From Burkholderiaceae bacterium (GTDB taxonomy: Bacteria > Pseudomonadota > Gammaproteobacteria > Burkholderiales > Burkholderiaceae_F), in contig JACCYC010000109.1 in assembly GCA_013696665.1 (NCBI GenBank), forward strand, positions 1 through 6,364: a stretch of DNA of 6,364 nucleotides. The letters are read 5' to 3'. Position numbers and translations under genes: made by a program. Shown here in pieces: positions 1 to 4,492 of the stretch (position 1 is its first letter; every line of letters begins with the position of its first letter). The notes beneath the pieces were generated by a model, which searched no databases, had not been told where the DNA came from, and saw nothing but the letters and a program-made list of their open reading frames with translations.

Positions 1-459
1 GTTGAATCCGGATACGCGGGAGGCCATGTAGCTAACCCAGAGTACAGCGCTGTATGCGACGGCACCACCGGCCACGCCGAAGTCGTTCGGGTCGAATTTG
101 ACCCTCAGCAGATTGCGTATCGGGAGATTCTCGAAATATTTTTCGTGATTCACGATCCGACCACGCTGAACCGGCAGGGCAACGATTCTGGAACGCAGTA
201 TCGGTCGGTCATTTTTTATCACTCCGATGAGCAGCGAAGTGTTGCCGAGGCGGTAATGCGGGAGGCGCAGACGCAATGGAGCGCGCCGCTGGTGACGCAA
301 GTGCTGCCAGCGCCCGATTATTACCGCGCCGAAAACCATCATCAGGAGTACTACCGTCACAATCAGTCGGCGGGTTATTGCGCTTTTGTCGTTTCGCCTA
401 AAGTCGCCAAGTTTCGCAAGACGTTTACCGCTAAACGAAAGAATTCCATGGTGGATTAG
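1..459 (+). CDS. msrA: Peptide-methionine (S)-S-oxide reductase MsrA, 5'-truncated by window edge
   Basis: MsrA reduces the S-epimer of methionine sulfoxide, free or in proteins, back to methionine in the cytoplasm, normally using thioredoxin as reductant. The reading frame is open from base 1, and 152 residues are visible. Family signatures are GYAGG (residues 4-8), the YSAVCDGTTGHAEVVRV segment (15-31), HDPTTLNRQGNDSGTQYRS (51-69), the ENHHQEYY segment and GYC (125-127), whose Cys127 corresponds to a recycling cysteine of the family. The catalytic GCFW motif normally lies a few tens of residues before GYAGG, so its absence here is due to the window boundary and is not evidence of a broken gene. 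It ends 72 bases before the thioredoxin gene on the same strand. A functional link to that cluster is not needed, because MsrA is cytoplasmic and the neighbour is exported. An internal in-frame GTG at 145 is not a credible start, since conserved sequence precedes it. Confidence 0.96.
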   Translation, partial: VESGYAGGHVANPEYSAVCDGTTGHAEVVRVEFDPQQIAYREILEIFFVIHDPTTLNRQGNDSGTQYRSVIFYHSDEQRSVAEAVMREAQTQWSAPLVTQVLPAPDYYRAENHHQEYYRHNQSAGYCAFVVSPKVAKFRKTFTAKRKNSMVD

Positions 460-514
460 CCGCAATCCGCGATGCCGGGCCCCGAGGCTTAAACGCTAAC
501 ATTCGGCCAACCTC

Positions 515-524
515 GAGGAAAGGG
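515..524 (+). promoter_or_regulatory. Strong Shine-Dalgarno site of the thioredoxin gene
   Basis: The purine run GAGGAAAGGG ends 7 bases before the ATG at 532. It supports that start and marks an independent translation start after msrA. I found no convincing -35/-10 pair in 460-531 and no terminator with a T-tract after msrA, so it is unclear whether the cluster has its own promoter here or is read through from msrA. Confidence 0.75.
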
Positions 525-531
525 CATCGGA

Positions 532-1038
532 ATGATCGGTCGTAACGTTTTAGTCGCTTTGTTCGCATCTGCGCTCGCTGTGTCGATGACCAGCGTCGCC
601 GCTCACGAAGTCGGCAGCAAAGCACCTGCTTTTGATTTGCCGACGGCAACGAAACCCGTGCGCCTGGCCGACTTGAAAGGTCAGGTCGTCTACATAGATT
701 TCTGGGCGTCATGGTGCGCGCCGTGCAAGCAGTCGTTCCCGTTCATGAGCGAGATGCAAGCGAAGTACGGTCCGCGCGGATTTACCGTCATTGGCGTCAA
801 CGTCGATCAAAAACGCGAGGATGCCGACAAGTTTCTAGCCACCACGCCGGCCAAGTTCACGATTGGTTTCGATACGACCAGCAAGGTCGCCGAGGCTTAT
901 CAGCCCAAGGGCATGCCAACGTCGTTCTTGATTGGCGCGGACGGCAAAGTGCGCGCGATGCACGTCGGGTTCAAGGACAGTAATCGCGAAGAGATCGAGC
1001 GCGAGATCCAGGCCGCACTGTCTGCAGCACGCAAATAG
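532..1038 (+). CDS. Exported TlpA/ResA-like thioredoxin-fold protein
   Basis: This is a 168-residue thiol-disulfide oxidoreductase of the TlpA/ResA/AhpC-TSA type, probably acting in the periplasm. Residues 1-24 form a signal peptide (basic Ile-Gly-Arg-Asn start, hydrophobic stretch, SVAA before a predicted cut at Ala24/His25). The mature part opens with the typical GSKAPAFDLP segment (28-37), followed by DFWASWCAPCKQSFP (56-70) with redox cysteines Cys62 and Cys65, and the cis-proline loop GMPTSFLIG (127-135, Pro129). The length suits a single-domain member. A strong ribosome site precedes the ATG. The next gene starts 10 bases after the stop, and its ribosome site overlaps this stop codon. 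From context, a likely client is the CxC tail of the small lipoprotein encoded next door, but this is inference. The electron donor (a DsbD/CcdA-like protein) is not in the window. Whether it reduces or oxidises its target cannot be told from sequence. Confidence 0.94.
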   Translation: MIGRNVLVALFASALAVSMTSVAAHEVGSKAPAFDLPTATKPVRLADLKGQVVYIDFWASWCAPCKQSFPFMSEMQAKYGPRGFTVIGVNVDQKREDADKFLATTPAKFTIGFDTTSKVAEAYQPKGMPTSFLIGADGKVRAMHVGFKDSNREEIEREIQAALSAARK

Positions 1039-1041
1039 GGA
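1037..1041 (+). promoter_or_regulatory. Shine-Dalgarno site overlapping the thioredoxin stop codon
   Basis: AGGGA lies 7 bases before the ATG at 1049 and overlaps the TAG stop at 1036-1038. This favours 1049 as the start of the lipoprotein gene over upstream in-frame codons that lie inside the thioredoxin gene, and suggests translational coupling of the two genes. Confidence 0.7.
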
Positions 1042-1048
1042 ATTAGCA

Positions 1049-1276
1049 ATGAAACGGTTCGCATCGGTGTTCACATGCGCGGGCGCGCTCGCTTTGAGCG
1101 TTGCCTTGGTGGGATGCAGCACGGTGCAACCGTGGCAGAAGGGCAATCTTGCAAAGTCGGAGATGTCGTTTGACCACGACCCTCTGCAGACACGGTTCGA
1201 AGAACATACGTACTTCAGTAAAGAGGGCGCGTCGGGCGGGATGAGCGTCGGCGGTGGCGGTTGCGGGTGCAACTGA
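1049..1276 (+). CDS. Small DUF4266-type lipoprotein with C-terminal Gly-rich CxC tail
   Basis: This 75-residue protein has unknown biochemical function. Residues 1-22 are a lipoprotein signal: Lys2-Arg3, a hydrophobic core, then the lipobox L20-V21-G22-C23, so the mature protein is only 53 residues with lipidated Cys23 at its N terminus. Mature features include WQKGNLAKSEM (29-39), FEEHTYFSKEG (50-60), and a tail in which G68-G71 is followed by C72-G73-C74-N75. The WQ-G-LAK-EM pattern, small lipoprotein form and GGGCGCN ending are those I associate with DUF4266. The residue after the lipidated Cys is Ser, so it gives no inner-membrane retention signal (Asp at +2) and outer-membrane sorting is plausible. 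Start 1049 has a good ribosome site and gives a complete signal peptide. The barrel gene begins 2 bases after the stop. Cys72 and Cys74 are the only cysteines in the mature chain besides the lipidated one, making them a candidate metal or disulfide site. The Gly/Cys tail could also suggest a modified-peptide precursor, but no modifying enzyme of that kind is nearby. Confidence 0.87.
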   Translation: MKRFASVFTCAGALALSVALVGCSTVQPWQKGNLAKSEMSFDHDPLQTRFEEHTYFSKEGASGGMSVGGGGCGCN

Positions 1277-1278
1277 AA

Positions 1279-2430
1279 ATGGCAACATCCATGAAGACCG
1301 GCTCGATTCTCGCGGCAGCAATGGCACTACCTGGCATGCTGCCTTCTGCGCACGCACAGGTGACCGTGCCCAACGCAACGCTGATTCAATTCAAATATTT
1401 GTATTACCGCGACTATCAGGATTCGGGCAACCGCATCACGGTGAAGTCGCCTGCGTTGTATTTACTGGCGCCGATAAGCGAGAGCTGGGTGTTCGAGATC
1501 GGTGCGGTGTACGACAACATCACGGGCGCTTCTCCTTACTATCACACCGTGCTGTCGGGTGCCTCAGGTGAGGGCGTAGAAGATAAGCGCACAGCTGGTG
1601 ATATCACCGTCACCAAGTATTTTGGCCGCACTGCAATCTCAGCGCGAGCGGCGTACTCAACCGAAGACGACTACAAGTCGGTTGCAGGTGGCCTGACGTT
1701 GCGGCACGCGACGCCTGATCAGAACACGACGTTCACACTGGGAGGGGGTTACTCGTCCGATAAGATTTCTCCGGCCGACGGACCCGCTTTCACGCGCACC
1801 AAGACGACGGTGGACGGCCTCGTCGGGATCACGCAGGTGCTAAGCAAAAGCGACACTGCGCAAGTCAATTTGTACTATGCACAGCAGCGCGGGTACCTGA
1901 CCGACCCGTACAAGGCTTTATTCGGCGTCGACCAGCGGCCCGACAAGCGTGACCAGATGGCTGCGTTGATTCGCTGGAATCATTATTTCGAAGGATTAAA
2001 GGCGTCGCTGCGCACGTCGTATCGCTTCTATCACGACGACTGGGAAATCAACGCGCATACCGGCACGATCGAGTGGGCCCAGGAACTGCCATACGGGTTC
2101 ACATTGACGCCAAGCGTGCGGTACACGAGTCAAAGCGCTGCGTTCTTCTATTACGACCCGGTGTACGACGCTGCTTTAGGACCTCCATTTCCGCCGGGTT
2201 ATTTGAACAACCCGAACGGGTTTTACACCAGCGATCAGCGGCTTTCAGCTTTCGGCGGTATCACGCCCGGCATCAAGGTGGCGAAATCGTTTGTCGGCGG
2301 CTGGTCGGTCGACGCCAAAGCCGAGTATTACGAGCAGCGCGCCGACTGGCGCGTCGGTGGCGACGGCAGTCCGGGTCTGCAAGACTTCAAGGCGCAGTTG
2401 TATCAGGTTGGCGTCAGCAAGAAGTTTTAA
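1279..2430 (+). CDS. DUF3570-type outer-membrane beta-barrel with a flavinylation-like motif
   Basis: This is a 383-residue protein of the DUF3570 type, predicted to be an outer-membrane beta-barrel. Residues 1-26 form a signal peptide ending in SAHA before Gln27. The mature chain has alternating aromatic/polar strands throughout (for example LIQFKYLYYRDYQ near 35-47 and SLRTSYRFYHDDWEI in the second half) and no hydrophobic helix. It ends QLYQVGVSKKF with a terminal Phe383, as expected of a strand recognised by the Bam assembly machinery. Residues 79-85 read D-N-I-T-G-A-S, an exact match to the ApbE FMN-attachment consensus D-x-x-(S/T)-G-A-(S/T), with Ser85 as the predicted acceptor. A second SGAS lies at 93-96. 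There are no cysteines. I chose ATG 1279, two bases after the lipoprotein stop; ATG 1291 is almost as good, and neither has a clear ribosome site, so translation is probably coupled. A TTG at 1261 inside the lipoprotein gene is less likely. The function in the family is unestablished; flavin binding is inferred from the motif plus the neighbouring apbE. Confidence 0.88.
   Translation: MATSMKTGSILAAAMALPGMLPSAHAQVTVPNATLIQFKYLYYRDYQDSGNRITVKSPALYLLAPISESWVFEIGAVYDNITGASPYYHTVLSGASGEGVEDKRTAGDITVTKYFGRTAISARAAYSTEDDYKSVAGGLTLRHATPDQNTTFTLGGGYSSDKISPADGPAFTRTKTTVDGLVGITQVLSKSDTAQVNLYYAQQRGYLTDPYKALFGVDQRPDKRDQMAALIRWNHYFEGLKASLRTSYRFYHDDWEINAHTGTIEWAQELPYGFTLTPSVRYTSQSAAFFYYDPVYDAALGPPFPPGYLNNPNGFYTSDQRLSAFGGITPGIKVAKSFVGGWSVDAKAEYYEQRADWRVGGDGSPGLQDFKAQLYQVGVSKKF
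1513..1533 (+). other. Predicted covalent FMN attachment motif (D-N-I-T-G-A-S) in the barrel
   Basis: Codons 79-85 of the barrel gene encode Asp-Asn-Ile-Thr-Gly-Ala-Ser. The consensus used by ApbE on NqrB, NqrC and RnfG-type proteins is D-x-x-(S/T)-G-A-(S/T), with FMN joined by a phosphoester to the last Ser/Thr. All fixed positions match here, and an apbE gene lies downstream in the same cluster. This is a motif match, not proof of modification. Confidence 0.65.
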
Positions 2431-2453
2431 GACGTAGCCTCTCGCGTTAGCAT

Positions 2454-2477
2454 CGCGCAGCATTCACAGGCTGCGCG
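2454..2477 (+). promoter_or_regulatory. Perfect hairpin abutting the ApbE start codon
   Basis: CGCGCAGC (2454-2461) pairs perfectly with GCTGCGCG (2470-2477) across the 8-base loop ATTCACAG. The last paired base is the G of the GTG start, and the weak ribosome-site candidate CACAGG (2465-2470) lies in the loop and first paired base. No T-tract follows, so it is not a classical terminator. It could limit ApbE translation, stabilise an mRNA end, or be fortuitous in GC-rich DNA. If the true start were the ATG at 2513, it would simply be intercistronic. Confidence 0.5.
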
Positions 2478-3370
2478 TGTACCTTACCTTGTACTCATTT
2501 GCGTTTCGCGCGATGGCATCGCACTGTCAGGTGCGTGTCTATGCGCCTGATGAGTCGGTCGCGCGCGAGTGGTCTGACGCTGCGATTGCCGAAGTGCGCC
2601 GCATCGAAAGCAAATATTCCCGTTATCGGGACGATAGCGTCACCACGGCGATCAACCGCTCCGCCGGTGGCAAAGCGATCTCCGTCGACGCCGAAACTGC
2701 CGCTCTGCTCGATTTCGCGGCCGCTCTGCATGCGCAGAGCGAAGGCTTGTTCGACTTGACCAGCGGTGTGTTGCGCGGCGCGTGGGACTTCAAGGCGCAG
2801 CGCGTTCCGTCGCAGGAAGCGATCGATGAGTTGCTCACGCATGTCGGCTGGTCGAAGGTCACCTGGGTTGCGCTAACACTGCGCTTGGACGCCGGCATGG
2901 AGATCGATTTTGGCGGCATCGGAAAGGAATACGCGGCCGATCGAGCAGCGACCCTGCTCATGGAACTCGGGGCCCGGCATGGCCTCGTCAACCTCGGCGG
3001 CGACGTGCGCATCATCGGGCCGCACGCTGACGGCAATGCCTGGAAAATCGCGGTGCAGGATCCACGCGGCAACCCGGGTACCACGATCGCGCATCTCGAG
3101 GTGTCGCACGGGGCGATGGCAACCTCGGGCGATTACGAGCGTTACTTCGAATCCGATGGGCGTCGCTATTCGCATTTGCTGGATCCACGCACCGGCTGGC
3201 CTGTGGAATTCTGGCGCTCGGTATCGGTGGTGGCGCCGATTGCAATCGCAGCCGGCGCGTGTGCAACGGTTGCGATGCTCACGCCGGTCGATCGTGCGTT
3301 AAAGTTTCTTGACGCGCAGGGTGTGCGCTATCTGGCCGTCGACAGTGCGGGCCAGCGACATTCGAAATAA
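2477..3370 (+). CDS. apbE: FAD:protein FMN transferase (ApbE family), no visible signal peptide
   Basis: ApbE enzymes split FAD and attach FMN to a Ser/Thr of a target protein, using Mg2+. The 297 residues show the family blocks in order: FRAMASHCQVRVYA (10-23), ESKYSRYRDDSVTTAIN (44-60, the usual E-x-x-x-S-x-a-s-x-i-x-x-L/I-N region), FDLTSG (92-97), DFGGIGKEYAADRA (144-157), GLVNLGGDVRIIGP (169-182), MATSGDYERYF (214-224) and H233 with LLDPRTGWPV (234-243). Near the C terminus, AGACATVAML (259-268) aligns with the usual A-D-A-x-x-T block: Thr264 is kept but Gly260 stands where most members have a metal-binding Asp. GTG 2477 is the first candidate start after an in-frame stop at 2435 and keeps the FRAM block intact; the ATG at 2513 would cut it. 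Many ApbE proteins are lipoproteins or carry a signal peptide, but none is seen here. As the last gene of the cluster, it most plausibly serves the barrel encoded just before it. Confidence 0.95.
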   Translation: MYLTLYSFAFRAMASHCQVRVYAPDESVAREWSDAAIAEVRRIESKYSRYRDDSVTTAINRSAGGKAISVDAETAALLDFAAALHAQSEGLFDLTSGVLRGAWDFKAQRVPSQEAIDELLTHVGWSKVTWVALTLRLDAGMEIDFGGIGKEYAADRAATLLMELGARHGLVNLGGDVRIIGPHADGNAWKIAVQDPRGNPGTTIAHLEVSHGAMATSGDYERYFESDGRRYSHLLDPRTGWPVEFWRSVSVVAPIAIAAGACATVAMLTPVDRALKFLDAQGVRYLAVDSAGQRHSK

Positions 3371-3377
3371 CGCTGTC

Positions 3378-3389
3378 ATTGCCGGCAAT
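3378..3389. repeat. 12-base palindrome between the convergent stops
   Basis: ATTGCCGGCAAT is a perfect palindrome in the 23-base gap between the apbE stop and the stop of the opposing gene. GCGTTAACGC (3391-3400) is a second, 10-base palindrome reaching into the opposing gene. Neither has a loop of useful size or a T-tract, so a bidirectional terminator is possible but poorly supported. Confidence 0.3.
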
Positions 3390-3393
3390 CGCG

Positions 3394-4467
3394 TTAACGC
3401 ACCACAGCCTTGGCCAGCTCTACGAGCGTCAGCGGCGCGCTGCCCTCAGCTTTGTTATTTGCAATGATGAAGCTCGGCTGTTCGCTCTTGATCGCAACGT
3501 GAATGAGGTGCGCAAGGGTGCCCCGCGTCGGTATGTCGGGGTCGACCATGCGGTCGAACGGCGCGTAGCGCTCCTTGGCTTCCTCGTAACGCAAATGAGC
3601 TGCGAGATTCCAGCGCACCACCAGCGGACCTTTCAGGCGCCAATCGTCGCCTTCGTCGTCATGCGCATCCATTGCGCGCAGCGCCGCGCTTTGACGGGCG
3701 GCTGCAGGCATACGGGGATGCAACGCGATGCACATCCGCGCGCCGCAGTCGCGCATCATGCGCACGAACCGCGGGGTCAAGAGTTCAGGATCGCGCAGTT
3801 CGACTGCGTACAACGGCACCAGCTCGCCAAGCCGAGACGGCAGGGCAGTGAGTAGCGCGCCGATCCGCTCGATCGTCTCGATGTTCCACGCATCGCCTTT
3901 CATTTCGCGCGGAATCGGTGACAGCTGAAGCACCAGCGGCCCGGCACGGCCACGCAGGCCTTCCAGCGCAGGCGCCACGAAATGGTCGAGCATCGCTGAT
4001 GCATCGAGGAACAGCGGGTTCGGCTGCACCGCTTCACCGCGCTTTCCGCGCATCACCGCGTCGGCCACCATCGCCGGTGCTTTCAGCACGAAACGAAAAT
4101 CCTGCGGCACCTGATTCGCATATCCGGTGTATTCGGACACCGTCAACGGCTGATAAAACGTGCGGTCGATTCCCACACAACGAAACAACGGATGTTGCGC
4201 GTACGCGCGGAGTCCGTGCCGTGCCAGTTGCGACTCGCTGTACTGGGCGCTGGTGTCGCTGCGCCACACCAGGCTGCGCCAGCCGGGAAAGAACCACGAC
4301 GACGTTCCGAGGTAGACGTTGTGAGGCAGTTGCCGACCCAACCGGTTGATCGGATCGTCGAACTCGGCGGCCTCGACCGTCTCTCCGAAGCGGGACGCCG
4401 TGGGCTCACCGAATAAATCTTCGTCGGCGTCTTCGAACAGCGATTGGGTTTCGGGCTGCGGCGGCAT
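3394..4467 (-). CDS. DUF72 (YecE-like) domain protein with acidic N-terminal extension
   Basis: This 357-residue cytoplasmic protein belongs to the DUF72 family, a TIM-barrel-like fold whose biochemical role is not established. Family marks are YLGTSSWFFPGW (52-63), FYQPLTVSEYTGYANQVP (104-121, the usual site of the Y-x-x-W-x-x-x-tP region), FRFVLKAPAMV (124-134), LVLQLSPIP (178-186), YAVELRDPELL (220-230), and near the end FIIANNKAEGSAPLTLVEL (333-351), matching the usual N-N-x-x-x-G-x-A-P block. Compared with typical members of about 240-300 residues it has an extra N-terminal stretch of about 50 residues rich in Asp/Glu. ATG 4467 lies 25 bases after the stop of the histidine kinase gene on the same strand, with no strong ribosome site, so the two may be co-transcribed. 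It runs toward apbE with a 23-base gap. No functional link to the apbE cluster is evident. Confidence 0.93.
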   Translation of the reverse strand: MPPQPETQSLFEDADEDLFGEPTASRFGETVEAAEFDDPINRLGRQLPHNVYLGTSSWFFPGWRSLVWRSDTSAQYSESQLARHGLRAYAQHPLFRCVGIDRTFYQPLTVSEYTGYANQVPQDFRFVLKAPAMVADAVMRGKRGEAVQPNPLFLDASAMLDHFVAPALEGLRGRAGPLVLQLSPIPREMKGDAWNIETIERIGALLTALPSRLGELVPLYAVELRDPELLTPRFVRMMRDCGARMCIALHPRMPAAARQSAALRAMDAHDDEGDDWRLKGPLVVRWNLAAHLRYEEAKERYAPFDRMVDPDIPTRGTLAHLIHVAIKSEQPSFIIANNKAEGSAPLTLVELAKAVVR

Positions 4468-4492
4468 GCCGCAAGTTTAGAAGGACGCCCGC

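Noticed and set aside
1..144. MsrA lacking its catalytic GCFW cysteine as a pseudogene
   Set aside because: The frame is open to base 1 with conserved sequence throughout; the missing part lies before the window.
460..531. Possible promoter (TAACAT at 497-502 as a -10 box) and GC-rich inverted segment after msrA
   Set aside because: No -35-like hexamer at the right spacing, and the GC-rich segment has no proper stem-loop with a T-tract.
1226..1273. Lipoprotein as a RiPP precursor peptide because of its Gly/Cys tail
   Set aside because: It has a clear lipobox, and no radical SAM, DUF692, YcaO or similar modifying enzyme is encoded nearby; retained only as an alternative in the finding on the tail.
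1261..1278. TTG start for the barrel gene at 1261, overlapping the lipoprotein gene
   Set aside because: It only adds residues before a signal peptide that is already complete from ATG 1279 or 1291, and TTG is a rare start.
3379..3855. Plus-strand open frame of 158 codons opposite the DUF72 gene
   Set aside because: It is antisense to a clear DUF72 coding region, its translation shows no recognisable family, and long antisense frames are common in GC-rich DNA.
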